DNA of 64,000 bases from Taxillus chinensis (lineage: Eukaryota > Streptophyta > Magnoliopsida > Santalales > Loranthaceae): assembly GCA_023512835.1 (NCBI GenBank), contig CM042090.1:9765343-9829342 (forward strand). The letters run 5' to 3'. Every line of letters begins with the position of its first letter. The stretch's first letter is position 1. The notes under the pieces are model-generated. The model did not search any database and had not been told where the DNA came from. It worked only from the letters and a program-made list of their open reading frames with translations. Both the position numbers and the translations under genes were made by a program. Of the stretch, positions 23,990-37,355 are shown piece after piece.

Positions 23990-24500
23990 TTAGATTGAAT
24001 GTTCATTAAATAAAGTTATGTCCTTAAAGGATTTTTAGTTTCTAGAATAAAAGCTTTCTTGGAGTTGACTTGAGTATGAGATTCGGGAGCTTTATGCAAT
24101 TTAGGAATTGGTTTTCTCAAATGGAAGCTCCTTCTCGAAATTGACTTGAGTATGAAATTCTAGAGCCTTAAAAAATTTAAGAGTTGACTTTCTCAGATAG
24201 AAGCTCTTTCTTAGATTCAGGAGTATAAAATTTACATAGAAGCCCTTTCTAAGAGTTAACTTAGCTTACCTGAATTGAGTATGAGATTCAAGAGCCTTAC
24301 AAAAATGTTAGTTCCTTTTAAAATTTGCAGTCCTTATGAAATTTGAGATCTTTATGAGAATTGAGAACTTTATAAGTTTGAGTTCCTTTTGAAATTTAAA
24401 ATTCTTATGAGATTGAGGAGTCTTGCGAGTTTGAGGATTCTTACAAATTTTAGTTCCTTACGAAATTTAAGTTTTATTCCCCCTCTTAATTGTTGTAAAA
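23990..24500. repeat. Degenerate tandem repeats (about 85-bp units, then 30-bp units)
   Basis: GTTGACTTGAGTATGAGATTC, a GAGCTTTA/GAGCCTTA word and TTTCTCAAATGGAAGCTC recur three times from 24060 to 24300. From 24300 to 24480 shorter units based on GTTCCTTTTGAAATTT and CTTATGAGA(A)TTGAG recur about seven times. Confidence 0.65.
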
Positions 24501-25318
24501 GCATTAAGACATTAATTATATGCCTTAATTGGGGGAGCGTCAAAAATTAAATAGTAGCTCCTTTGGACAGCGAAATTAACTATTGAGAACTATAAAACAG
24601 TACATTAAATACCCAACAATCTCTCTCTTTCCTATATAGCTCCTTTCTCCTCCTCCACCCTCTATAAATAGAAAACTATCCATCCTTTTTGCTAAAAAAA
24701 AAGGTGGGAGAGAGGCTATATATAGCACCGTGAAACAAAAAAAGGTGGAAAACATCCATAATTCTTACTATATTTTTAAAATCGTCAAATATCTACGGAA
24801 CAAATGCTAGAATTTAAGAGGGAAAGCAAGCTTTACATCATTTTCTATCTAACTAGCAGGTAATTTTCAATGAAAAAGGATCATCAAGGGAAAAAGCTTA
24901 TCATGGTATTAATAATCCCTATTTATTACAGATTCTATATCTTATTCCCTTTTATTTAAATCTACATAATATCAATGTGCCCATATTTGCATGGTCATGA
25001 TGATATGCTGCCCTCCTTTGTTCTAGTTTAAAATTAGTATACTAGAACAAAAACAAATTCAAAGAAAATCGATAAATACCCTAAGATCTTACTTAATCTT
25101 TCCTTTCTTCCTCTCTCTTTTTAAATAAAAGATAAAAAAACTCAAAGCTCATCATTCTATATAAATTTAAAATAAAAAGATCAGATGACCGTGGAATTAA
25201 GCAATTGATGCTCAAGCTCTAACTACATGGGCTGAAATCAAATGTGTCATATCTCTCTACTTGTTATTTCATACATACTCATGCATATTGACATGTATTC
25301 TTCTTTTGCCACAAAGGA
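24501..25318. other. AT-rich spacer
   Basis: No supportable gene. TATAAATAG at 24663 and a run of ATATATAG at 24717 are promoter-like words without a following frame. Confidence 0.45.
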
Positions 25319-25326
25319 CTTTCAAT

Positions 25327-25698
25327 CAGGGACGAATCTAGGAAGTTTCATTAGGGGAAGGGGCGAAATATATACCGTGTAACTCATGTTTAAAAACTAT
25401 CATCTAAAACTGTGATTAGCACTAGAGGTGAAAGTCTAAATCGAAAAACCATTCAAACTGACTCGCTAAATTGCTAATTTATCAAACCGTCACAATCAAA
25501 TAAAATCGGTTTAGTTTGATTTGAAATTTCAAAATCATAGTTTAAATTGAGCCGAACCGAATAATATTATCATTTATTTATTTTCTATTTTTATTTTAAG
25601 TTTTGAAATTTATTTGTTTAAGATTGATTGTTAATATTTAATATATTGTGTTTCAAAATTATATTATCAAATTTTGAGACTTTAAAATTATAAACTTG

Positions 25699-25730
<32 letters not shown>

Positions 25731-26257
25731 ATTGATATGCTTATATACTATTTATGTTTTATTTTATAGCATTTTAACTTTCAAGAACTAAAAAATTAAT
25801 GAATCAAACCCACTCAAACCGTTCCAAACCTATAATTTTTCAAACTACTGGTTTAAACCGAATTAATTCAAACCGAATCAGTTCAATCCGGTTTGGTTTG
25901 GTCCAAGCAACAAGTTTGGTTTAATATAACTTTGTCCAAACCAAAAAAACATTAATTTGGTTTGGAAAATAACTTAAAACAACATAAACAAAACTGATTT
26001 CACCCATAATTATTATCATCTAAGTCACAAGTAATAACATAAAAGCATAAAAAACTCACCAAGTCAAATAAAATTTTAAAATCATATAATTTATTTATTA
26101 ATATTGCAATTAATAGTATATTCATTACAAATATTATAATATAATAAATTATATTACTAATTAATTATAATTATATTTTATATTTTATACATATATATTA
26201 AAAAAAGAAAATAAAAAGGGGGGCCATGGCCCCGGCCGCCCCCTAATTCTATTCTTG
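25327..26257. mobile_element. Non-autonomous hAT-like element, copy 2 of the 7570-8524 family
   Basis: It matches copy 1 along most of its length: CAGGGACGAATCTAGGAAG at the left, AACTATCATCTAAAACTGTG, the nested AAACCG-rich unit, an (AT)n tract (25699-25726), and GGGGGGCCATGGCCCCGGCC near the right. The right end is eroded (CTAATTCTATTCTTG). The flanks CTTTCAAT and CTTTTAGT are a degraded 8-bp duplication (6 of 8). Confidence 0.75.
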
Positions 26258-26602
26258 CTTTTAGTCTCACATCTTTTCTCTAAATAAAAATGTTCTTTAA
26301 ATAATAATAAAATAATAAAAATATTACAACAAGTAGAAACTCTCATGTATAGAGACCATAGATCAATTTTTGGGTGTTGTGCGGTGTGAAAGTACTTCTA
26401 TTTTTTTTCTACACATAACTGACTTTCAAACTTTATTTTTTGGACTCATAGACCTTCTAAGTAACTAAGCACACCTTCATTTTGTTTTGTGCCATCTTTA
26501 ATTATGATTGGTTTCTTATATTTTTTCACCATATAAATGTTTAACGTGAGTCCTTTTGCGATGATGATTCAAAAACCACACCTGGGACAAAAATTTTCTT
26601 AT

Positions 26603-29060
26603 TGTAATGACCCGTGTTTGGGGTTCTGGCAGTTAACCATGTGATGGAGTGCACATCGAGGGATGTGAATATCAATACAATGACGTATGTGTCAAATAGA
26701 GAGTTTTGACTGCGAGTGGGCCCAATTTGGAGTCGAAGCCCCAAAAGGCTAATTTTGGGATTTTTATGGTGTGATCGGGTGATTTTATGTTCGAGGTCTT
26801 ATTTTGAAAAACAAACCTCAGGTATTGATGTACTTGTCAATCGAGCGGGAGCGTTTTACAATAAATCTTATTTGGAGTCGGACCTTTGGGGGGGTTATTT
26901 TTTTTTTTTAACGAATTAAATGTGGGAAAGTATAAATAGGGCAGTGAAGAACTCAAATCCCTAATTTTCACACGTGTGTGCCTTTCTAGAGAGAGAAAGA
27001 GAGGAGAAGAGAGAGAAAGAGAAGGGAAAAAGTGAATTGGACGATCTGGAGCTCAAATCGAGCAAAGTCGAGGTAAGGATTCATTTTTGTCACTCCTATG
27101 TTGTTGATTATGCTTGCTAGAGTAGCTAAAACATGTGAATTAAACCCCAATTCATTGAATTGGAAGTATGAACCCTAGAGTTTGAGAAACTCGGCTTAAG
27201 TTGTTTTGGTATGAATTGATGTTGTTTTGGTAGCCTAAGATGGCTAAGATGAGTTAGAAAGCCATTTGGGGGATGGACTAGTGCTTAAAAATGGAGATTT
27301 AAGGGGTATAATTGAGTTTTGGGACGAAATCGGGAAGAATGTAAGATGATTGATAGCGGGCAAACGAACGTTTTGACAATAAGGGCTTGATTTGGAGTCG
27401 GACCATGTGAGGGTAATTTTGATATTTTAACAATTAAATGTGGGAAAGAAAAAAGAAGACTCAAATCCCTAATTTTCACACGGGTGCCTTTCTAAGAGAG
27501 AAAGAGAGGAGAAGAGAGAGAAAGAGAAGGGAAAAAGGAATCGACGACGGAGCTCAAATCGACCAAAGTCGAGGTAGAGATTCATTTTGTCACCCTATGT
27601 TGTTGATGTGAAAGAAAACATGTGAATTAAACCCAATTCGTTGATTGAAAGTAGAACCCCAATTTAGAAACTCGTTTAAGTTGTTTTGGTATGAATTGAT
27701 GTTGTTTGGTAGCTTAAGATGGCTAGATTGTTAAAAGCCTGTTGAGGATAGTGCTTAAAAATGGAGATTTAAGGGGTATAATTGAGTTTTGGGGACGAAG
27801 AGCAATGCCAGATGGTTGGGCGGCTGGTAGCGCAGCGTCGGATTGAGCGTTTAGACTAAGTGTCTCGAGCAATTGGCCACTGAGCAAGGTCAGATGAGGT
27901 TGCAATGTGGTCCTCACGGGATTAAGTATCTCTCACATTTAAATTTATATTAACAATGTAAAAATAAATAAATACCCCCCATTTGGATTCAAAGAAAAAT
28001 ACTTGAAAATTAAATTCTCACTCCTTAAAAATGTGAAAAATGGGATTTAATGTAAAATCCCAGAAATATGCAGTTTTTCGTAGTGGTGACTTTTTGGAAA
28101 GTGGGGTTAGACCTTTCAGAAAAATCCCCAAAAAATCATATTATCTCGTTATGGTATGGGAAGAAACGGGAATGTCGTTTTTGTTTGAAGAAAACAAGTT
28201 CTACGAAAATCCTTTCTTTGAGTCAAGACTTGAGAATAGGGTTGTGAAGATTGGCCTATGTTACCTGGGAGAGTATATGAACCCTAGTGGTCATGTAAGC
28301 GTGCGAGGCTACCTTGTTAAGCTTGGGAGGCTACTGTTGAGGGCCTGAGAAGTGAGATTTGTTTGAAGCCTAAGAGGCTATGGTACCTGAGACGAGGTAA
28401 TACTGTACCTGCGAGGTAATATTTTACCTGTGAGGTAATACTGTACCTACTTTCACGAGAGGTAATATTTTGCACGGGGGCAATACCCGTGAGGTAATAC
28501 TGAAGTGCATGAGCCGAGGGAATTGCGGTTGCCAGGAGAGGGCAACATGGTGTCCGAGAGGCAATGTTTGTGATTACAGGGAGGGTTTTATGTATTTGAA
28601 TTCATGTGTACATGATTAGTTGGTAATGTATATGTAGATTACACGAGCACATGCCTACACTAGTTTATGAGTTGGGATGGGTCGGGAGACATGATCCCTT
28701 TATTGGTTTACCCTTTCCTCCATGTTTGTTTTTGTTTTTTAGGTTCCCGGCGTGAAGACCTGTGTTGTTTATTCGTTTTTTGGATTATGAAAACTTGATG
28801 TAACCCATGGGTTGGCGGTGTTGAGCCTTTTGGTGGGGGTGGGTGGGGGGGGTGTCCTTGTGTGGTGCCCCCCCCTTGTTTGTTTTTGTTTTTTTAGGTG
28901 CTCTCGGGTATCGGAGGGTGACTTGTGTGTGTTTATTCGTTTTATTGGATTATGAAAACTATGATGTAACCTCATGGGGGAAAGAACATGTGTGAATGTG
29001 TGTTTGTACTGTGCTTTAGAATGAGATTTCTGTATATGTGTGATATGGTTTAGAGACGGC
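26603..29060 (+). mobile_element. Gypsy-type LTR (same family as 54783-56544), rearranged
   Basis: It begins TGTAATGACCCGTGTTTGGG, the start of the LTR at 54783-56544 when that is read on its minus strand. It then has a TATAAATAGGG box (about 26931), a GA-rich leader and short AGGTAATACTGTACCTG repeats (28390-28500). A segment of about 0.5 kb is tandemly duplicated inside it (26866-27386 and 27387-27800). The 3' end is not secure: the words near 28720-28975 also occur twice (GGATTATGAAAAC, TGATGTAACC). No primer site or gag/pol frame was found, so only LTR sequence is present. Confidence 0.55.
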
Positions 29061-29640
29061 ACCCGTGCTAAGGTATCCTCTGACTCGGGTTAGCATGATT
29101 TTTTTTTATGACGAGGTATCCTCTCGTATCAGATTGTAAGCTTTCACTGTAGACTATGAACATTAGGCCCACACGGGTAGCCTGTCCCGGACTGTTGCCA
29201 CTTGAGACTAATCCCCGACTATCCTACCCGCCCCGATGGGTTGCCCACATGTAAGTTCACGGGGTGAAAAAATCCCTCTATCAAAACCCGCAGTATGAAT
29301 TAAACCTGGGTGCTTAGACACTCCAAATCTTACCACAACCAGTTGACCTGCCCCGCAGGGCTGGGTTAACATGATTTATAATCATGGATAATTAATTTAA
29401 CTTAATGTTTAATTAGTGAGAAGTAAAAAATTACTATAAACAGTATTAGTTAACATAGGGAGATAAAGAAATTATTTAATATAACGCTTGCTCATTGCCG
29501 ACCTCATCCCATACCCTAAGATGTGAAAAATGAGAAGAAAAATTTTAGGTGAAAAAAGATGTTGAAAGGAAGAGGGTAGAAATTATGTTGTAAAAAAATT
29601 ACAAAAAAAATATATAATATAAAAAAAAAATTACACCAAA
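29061..29640. other. Spacer with LTR-like words
   Basis: 29160-29360 is GC-richer (TAGCCTGTCCCGGACTG, CCTACCCGCCCCGATGGG) and is probably still retroelement-derived; the rest is AT-rich. No gene. Confidence 0.35.
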
Positions 29641-29674
29641 TACACTACAACGATTGTTTGTGAGACGTCCAAAG

Positions 29675-29918
29675 AGAGATGGAGATAGTGGCAGTGGCGG
29701 CTCTGGCAGCTCCAGGTACGGAGATGGAGATGGAGATGGAGATGGATCAGAGATTGGAGATCGGAGAGAGAGATGGAGATGGTGACGGCGGCTCTGATTG
29801 TTCCAGGTACGAAGATGGAGATAGAGATAAGAAAGAGAGAGAGATGGAGATGGTAGCGGCGGCAGCTCTGGCTATGCCAGGCAGGGAGATCGGAGATGGA
29901 GATCGGAGACCGAGATGA
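29675..29918. repeat. Minisatellite of GGAGAT-rich units, about 90 bp, three copies
   Basis: Each unit runs GAGAGATGGAGAT, a GGCGGC/GGCAGC-CTCTG word, then CCAGGTACG(G/A)AGATGGAGAT. Copies start near 29675, 29768 and 29845, with (GGAGAT)n inside the first. The long Glu/Met/Asp and Ser/His/Leu open frames here are a consequence of the repeat. Confidence 0.8.
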
Positions 29919-31590
29919 CCCGTACAAAGTTATTTTTGAAAAATAATTTCACATTAGTTTTCCACCGCAAATTAATTTCACTTGTATTAATTTTCCACTT
30001 TTACTGTTACGTTTGCTTGGCCTTCCAAACATGGGAAAATTCACTTCCTACCCATTTTATCCGGCTGATGGAAATTTTCACCGTTTTATTTTTGTAGGAA
30101 CCAAACACAGGAATGAGAGAAAAAGTTCGCACCAGGGTGTCTTTACCTTACTCATGTATATTGGTACCATCAATTTGGTCGTACAATCAATCATACTTCA
30201 TCTTGACGGGTGATTACACGTAATTTTTTTTAACCGTATATTTTTGGATCGTACCCAAAGATGCTATCCATCAAATTGACCAATAGAAAAGGCATGCTTT
30301 TAAACCAAACACTTTAAAATAATAATAATAATAATAATAATAATAGTATAAAACTGTGGAATCTAGCAAGCAGCCTGATAAAAAAATTGACCACTGCATG
30401 GCCATTGAGGGCGTCTATTAGTAGAAAAAGAAGCCATAACCTTCCATGCACTGGTCTTGTCTGTATCCGTTCTCTGCCCAACTTTGGGCTCTGATTTGAA
30501 GGCCTGTACTATTTATTTATATTTATACATAAATGTCTGACAGAGGGGCATCATGTCGGGCTGACGAACCTGGGTCAGTACGTTTCTTACAGCTTGTGGC
30601 CTGTGGCCTATGTTTGTGTGTATTGGGAAGGAACCAATCCTACGCTCCCATCTCCCACCTTCAATCATTTCTTCCTGCATCAAATTCTGCATTAAAAATG
30701 AGTAAAAAAACGCCTGTAGATCTCGTGACCCGTTTCAAACTAAAATAATAATATATATTTGCTCTTTCAAATTAGAATTTACAAACTTTTCGATTCTTTA
30801 AAATATAATAAATACTATGCAATGTATTGTAGATGTGTCAAAGTTGAATGAGACTGAAATATTTTATTTATAATTTTTGCAGGTAATTTCTACTTTGAGT
30901 CCTGGCAAGTGGTATTATAAGATTTATAATAATTATGGAGTGCATGATTTAAGTCTCCCATGTGAAATGAAGATTGCTGTCTATCCGTAAAATTTATCGA
31001 AATTACTTACAATAATCATAGTTGCTGCATCATGTATGATTTTTACTTATTTGTCCATACTAGTTAGTGCGGGCTTGAAAGGTTTAATGATACTTTAATA
31101 TTTTACTTTCAAATGGCCGATTTTGGTGCATAGACACCGGTTGAGTCCCAACACCTTCCCATCAAGTTGGAAAAAAATTATAAATTTAAATTAATTTTTA
31201 CTTCTATATATCAATATGCACCATAAAATAATTAGAGTGAGTACATTAAAAAATACTATACAAATCTCATTGAAAAAAATTAAATATAAGATATTTATTA
31301 TGGTAATGATTAAATGACTTTTTAACTTTTTTATTTAAATATAAGAAAACGACTTTAATAGAAAATTGACTACTTATATTATTTTTAGTTGTATTTAGAA
31401 CACGCACAATGGATTGTTTATTATTTTGTTAAATTTTAACTAAAAAGTTATTTTTAAAATTCTTAAATAGTTAATTTTTATCACATCAAATAATGAACTC
31501 AATAATATTTTTGTTATTTTAAATAAATATTATTATTTTTCTCCCTTTTCTTCTCCCTCACTCTTCCATCCGCCTCTTGACCCTTCCCTT
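29919..31590. other. AT-rich spacer
   Basis: Contains an (AAT)n microsatellite at about 30319-30345. No coding frame is supportable. Confidence 0.5.
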
Positions 31591-31595
31591 TTACT

Positions 31596-32073
31596 CAAGG
31601 GCGGATCTAGAAATTCCATCTAGGGGTGAGCGACACTGAATTTCTAGAAATTTCTCCTGAAGTCAAAGTCAAGCTAGCACAATATATTAACCATTTAGTA
31701 ACTAAGAATGCTAACACAAGAATGGTGTAAGAATTTGAACCGACCATTTTGATTTATTTACCACCACTCATCTAGGGTTGACAATCCACGTTAGAATATA
31801 AAAGTAAGTGTCAACCAAGGCATAGGGACAGAGTATGTGAGTTTATAACGATGTAAGGTCGACATGAATGTTAGTGTACACATTGTTGGTCACAGTCGAC
31901 TAGCACCAAGCTTTAGTGAGTTTATTAAAAAAAGTAATCGACCTAACTAATATACAATGCAATGTCAATATGTTAGTCGACATGGTTATGTGAGATTGAG
32001 GTTGATTATACCCATACAAATAAGTTAAGGGTGGGCATTTGCCCACCCTAATTACATGCTGCATCCCCCCCTG
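31596..32073. mobile_element. Non-autonomous hAT-like element, 478 bp
   Basis: The left end is CAAGGGCGGATCTAG and the right end is GCATCCCCCCCTG, terminal words related to the elements at 7570 and 25327. CTTTTACT (31588-31595) and CTTTTACC (32074-32081) form an 8-bp duplication with one mismatch. A strong local palindrome, GGGTGGGCATTTGCCCACCC, lies at 32029-32048. No coding capacity. Confidence 0.7.
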
Positions 32074-32081
32074 CTTTTACC

Positions 32082-34663
32082 CTACCGCCCAAGGTGTCAT
32101 CATCAGCGTGTTCAAAATCGGAGGTGCAAGAAAGACATTCCTAGGAAAGACGTGAGGATGGAGAAGATCGGTGAGATTGGTGCATGAAAGGCGTTCCTAG
32201 CACAGCATAATATCCTACAATGGACAGCAATGAGAATTGTCATTGCCTGGCTAGTGCTAGCCTAGTCTGAACGCCCGTTGAGTGAGGAAGTGGTTCAAGT
32301 CATGTTCGACTTCGATGTGAATGTGTGGAGCATGCAGCGGACTAAGGCGAATTGGTTTTGAATCACGAGTTCCCCTATCACCTCATTTATTGAAGGTGTT
32401 CCCTGGAGCCTGTTATGGAAGCGTTAGAGTTGAAGTTGGGGGAAATGCAACACAACAATGGAGAGAGAATGAAAGAAAAGAATTGGTTAAGAAATAATAA
32501 TAAATTATTTGACTAGTCATATTTATTGGTCAAATTTAGTCAGCCATTTAGTCATTAGCTAAATTTATTGTAGTAATAGAGAACTCATTGTGGACTAATT
32601 TTGTACCAATTAATTATTTTATAGTTAAAATTTGACTTTTAAGATCAAATTAGGGGCTGATTTTTATTTGTCCCAAATTATAGACGTGAAAATTTTCTCA
32701 AAAGTTTTAAACCCAGTAGCCATCCCAAAACAACCAAAAATATGATTTAGAGTTTTTAATAAATTAAAATTTTCATTTTAACTAACAAATGTCTCAAAGG
32801 ACATATATTGCATATCGAATTACTATCATTTTAATTTGACCTTAGGAGATTTGTCTCTAATTTGATTGTATTTGATGTTTTTTTAATAAAATAATTTCTT
32901 CTGCCAAAAATTTACTACACTTATAATCATCCATCATCACCACTTGGCGATTTTAAGATAATTGTCATGCAATCGAGTTCATTTTTGTGTAAATAGTTTT
33001 GAATCTTCCCAAAATCTCACTGATTTGCTCATTAATTAGATATCAGAGACAGTTTTTCTTTTCTTGCTCCTAGTTCTACTAGTGGATGAGAGATTGAGAA
33101 CTCGTTTTCTCAAGATCTAGGGTTTAAGGGTGATGTCAAAGCTATCAAAGTCTCAACGTTTTGCCTGCTCTGGATATATTGAGTAGGTTACTCTTCCCTT
33201 CATCTTTCAGCACACAATATTAATGTAGTTTGGAACCCTCATTGCCTTCGTCTTCGGATTCGATTAGTGTTGGAATGGCAAGATCATGGTGCATCCTCGG
33301 CATCCAGGCTTCAAATTGGCTGGATCTTAGGTCGTGACTAGTTTTCTCCATGAATGACGAGACTAGACAAGTAGTGGTTGTGGTTCCAATCTTGGAGAAA
33401 TGGAACCAGGATCTAGAAACCTTCAGATCTAGGCTTTTGGGCAGTGATTCGTTTTAAATCTACAGTTTTGACTCTCAATGGAATCATCAGCGCAATCTCC
33501 ATAGTTCTTGGACTTCAAGGGCAGTGGACTTCTACAACTTGTAATCCCCATATTTATTATGTTGACGATTGAGTTTCTTCATCGGCGATTCGGACACAAA
33601 AAAAACTGTTGCAAAAAAAAAACAGAAAAAACCATTCAAAAATTTATAATTTAATTAATTGACTAAATTAACTGTGAAACGAAAGAAACTGTCAAAAAAT
33701 TTAGACGAAAAAATGATTTCATTCTAAAAATTTCATTTGAAATAGTAGCAATTGAGATAATTTTAAAATAATTTAAAATCGTCTCAAATACTAATTTGAG
33801 ATGAAATTGTGCCTCACAATTAAGTGTTCGTCTTAATAACTTTTTTTGATAGTGTAAGTAATATAGTTTGGGGCTTTGACAACACTTTACCAATCCTTAA
33901 TGTATTGGGTTTATAAGTTATTCTTAGTTAGATATTGCTTAGCAGTTTTCTCTCTTTTTTTTTTAATGTGATATATTTAACACTTAACTTGTTCTGTCAA
34001 TCCACTTTAGTGAGAATTTTACATACATTTTTGGGTCTTCATACTCATAAATTAAAAGTTCTTTTTACAATACTGCACCACAGGAGTGGTTTTCGTTCTT
34101 TTTCCTCGTGTCAATTGTGAGTGGTATCGCAGAAGCGGGACCAAAAAAAAAAGTTCCAATTAAAATGCTTAATATTTTGAATAGTTTGCTGCTCAAGTGA
34201 GTTGCTTGATAGGGTGCCTAGTTTAATAATGGTGATAGCAACGTGGGATAATAGTTGGGACCTTCTAGTTTGGGTCGTGCTAGACGGAATGCGGATACGG
34301 CAATAATTAAAGATCCATTGTTTTAATTTAAGTTTTTTAAAAAGATTTCAGGATGTAACATAAGATGGGCAGCATAGGAAACAGCTAAGCAATATTTTTC
34401 TTCATGGTGGGCAGCATAGGAAACACATATGTCGTTCCATATACCAGTACATTAGTCGATTACTGGTTGCTGAGATCATATAATTAAGGCGAGACATATG
34501 TGTATATGGTTATTTGTTTGTTTACATGTTTATATTTCTTTATGTAATTTAATTATTAATGAGAATATATCCATTTCTGTTTGGATTGTAATTAGTTATA
34601 TGATTTTTGATTACTCATGTCACATCCATATATTTGTTTCTATCTTATATTGAGATCACATTG

Positions 34664-34724
<61 letters not shown>

Positions 34725-37330
34725 AAAAGAAAAATGAAACAGACACTTTTAATAATGTATTGTCATTAGATATATTAAAACCCAATAATACAATAGATAC
34801 TTTTTAAAAAAGTTGATCCGTTTGTAATATTATATTATTTTAAAAAATAATGAATTCATATAAATAATATAAATTTTGATTCTATAATTTTTAAAAACAA
34901 TCACATTATTAAAAATTATCATTCTAAACCAAACATAAAACCTAATTAACCGATATTAATTATTAAATAGTTTCCCTAAATATAAATTCTAATCTGGTGG
35001 CAAACGATCTCCCCCCACCCCAATTAATTGCTCCATAATGGAGGCAGCGCGCTCTACATGAAAATTGAACAGCAGATCCACTGAGTCATTGACTGGGACT
35101 GACAGCCAGAACGGTGAAAGAGAAGAAAGAGATGGGCGGGAAATAAGGCCGAAGCAGCGATCGTCCGATCAACGGTGCAGACCAAATCTCTGTCTCGTTC
35201 GAGGTTCCAACTTTAATTGGGCATATAAATTGGGACAAAGTTAGACAGGCCAATTGCGTGTCTGATAGTCTATTTCCCCATCTCTGCTGACTGTCTCTGT
35301 CTGCACAGCCTGCAAAACACACTACACATAACACGTACACTGTCTCTGCTCTCCACACCCTTGCTCATATCTCCCCAACACAAAAGCCCACAAAAGAAGA
35401 CAAAAGAGTAACACAAGTATAGATAGAAAGTTTGATTAATTACACTCACTGTTTTTTTGTTTTTTTTTTAATAATCCACACCCCGCCCCCACATTGACAG
35501 GAAATTTCCCATCATGTCCAAGACTCTAATCTCGAGAACAGTGTAACTGATCCACTCACCCGTGAAGGTAAATTTTAGAAACATTTCTTCACTAGAATCG
35601 AACATGAAACTAACCATCCGAACCGGAGGCAATTAATTGCACAACCTTAATTGCATGTTAGTCAGGCTGCCCAACATTTGTACTTAGTAAATGTTGTATG
35701 GTTAGCCAATATTGATGCTACGTACATACGTAGCGTGTTCCGTGCGTGAGTAATGAATGAAGGCCGTAGCCACTAGCCACAGATAAGCTCTAGCCTCTAG
35801 AGTCCAGACCCTTCAACTCTTCTACCTTTCGCAAGTGCGTTTGTTTGCTTTTTGACCCGCAATTATTTGAATTTGAAAGCTCTAGTCTAGTCTAGACCCT
35901 TTAAAAGCTCTCTAGACCCTTTGTAGGGAATAGAATTGAATTCAAAGATAAAAGCAGCAAATAATTTTATTGGTTTTATTTTATTCTGCTACAAGTAAAT
36001 GGTAAATAGTTTTATTAAAAAAAATATGGACCAAAGTTTTATAGCATGTTCAATAGTTTTTCCCTTATTTATGTCTCAAATTGATGACGTTTATAAAAGA
36101 CAATAGCTTTGGGGTTTAACGTAATGAACAAGTTGGAGACAATTTTGTCGGATGGAACGAGTTAAAGAAAATAATGATATGTTCCAAACACTCCCGTTTT
36201 TATGGAGTGTCATCGGTGACGCAACACTCCTGTTTTTATGACCACCCAATTTTCAAGGCTAGTTTGTTTGTTGTTTACTAATGCTCATGCAAAATGACGA
36301 CCCCCAGGACGAAGCTGATGCAATTGTCATTTTTTTTTTGTTTATCAAAATCTTGAAATTTCATTTGTTCCTTCACTTGATAAATGCAAGCAATAATCTC
36401 CGTACAAAGGTGGGTTGTAGAGAGGCACGTGATCTCCACGCCAAAGCCATTCCTGCTGTGCTGCCCCTTTACGGAACCCAATCCGACACCAAATTTTTGA
36501 TTCGCTAACCAGCACCAGCACCAGCACTGCTGACTGATCGATCCCCTCTGCTTACTTCAATTGGTTGGACTTAATTGTTTGAACGCTTCTAATGCCGGTG
36601 CCAACTCGTCTGGTGTCCCTGTCATTACGCGCCATTTGCAGACCTCCTGAAACCGTACCGTGTCATTACAATGCTTCACGTGCATAACCATCTCAAACTT
36701 TAAAACGCTTCTAAACCGCTGATGACATGTGCTAATTCTCTCGCCGCAGCCACCAAATCAAATAAGAATATAGATTAGACTTAGAGAACTATTTTTAAAT
36801 GTTTTTTTAAAAACGAAAAACAGACAGCTTAATTTAGTAATATTATTTTTAAAATTAAATTATTTTTAAAAACGATACATATAATAATATTATTTATAAA
36901 TCTGTATTTTGATTAAAAATTCATTAGATACCAATTAATCCATACATATGTTTCACATATGATTTGTGACTAAAATTACTTTATATAAATAGATTTATTC
37001 GACTATATTTCAAATTATATATATGCTTCGGCTTGCACTTTTCCGTAGAAATTCCACGGTTAAGTTGTGATTAATTAGTTCCGATTTCCGAGGTATATGT
37101 TCATCATGGTTTGGTGAACAGAAAATGAGTGAACGCGTACTATTTGGTCATGTGCGTGCACTGGGGGTGCGAGGAAGAAACGGTTCAGGCCCAAGAAATT
37201 GAATAGTAATTGCAAATCACACCTAATCTCATAGACTCAGCACTCCTCGCTCACTCTTTAACGTACGGCATCATTGTTGTTGTTGTTGCTTCTCTTTAAC
37301 AACAACGTACCTTTGCCTTCCTTTTTGTCT
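32082..37330. other. Long spacer upstream of the DUF4408 gene
   Basis: No gene could be supported in this 5 kb. Visible contents are an (AT)n tract at 34667-34719, AT-rich blocks at 34740-34960 and 36780-36960, and a moderately GC-rich block at 35000-35400 with no coherent frame. The last 200 bases, with a (TTG)n run at about 37274-37288, are probably the promoter and leader of the gene at 37356. Confidence 0.5.
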
Positions 37331-37355
37331 CCATATTTCAATTTAGTAACTGCAA

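Noticed and set aside
29631..29927. Glu/Met-rich and Ser/His/Leu-rich frames on both strands
   Set aside because: They come from the GGAGAT minisatellite.
35086..35358. 90-residue minus-strand frame with a Cys-rich start
   Set aside because: No homology that I can recognise and no exon partners.
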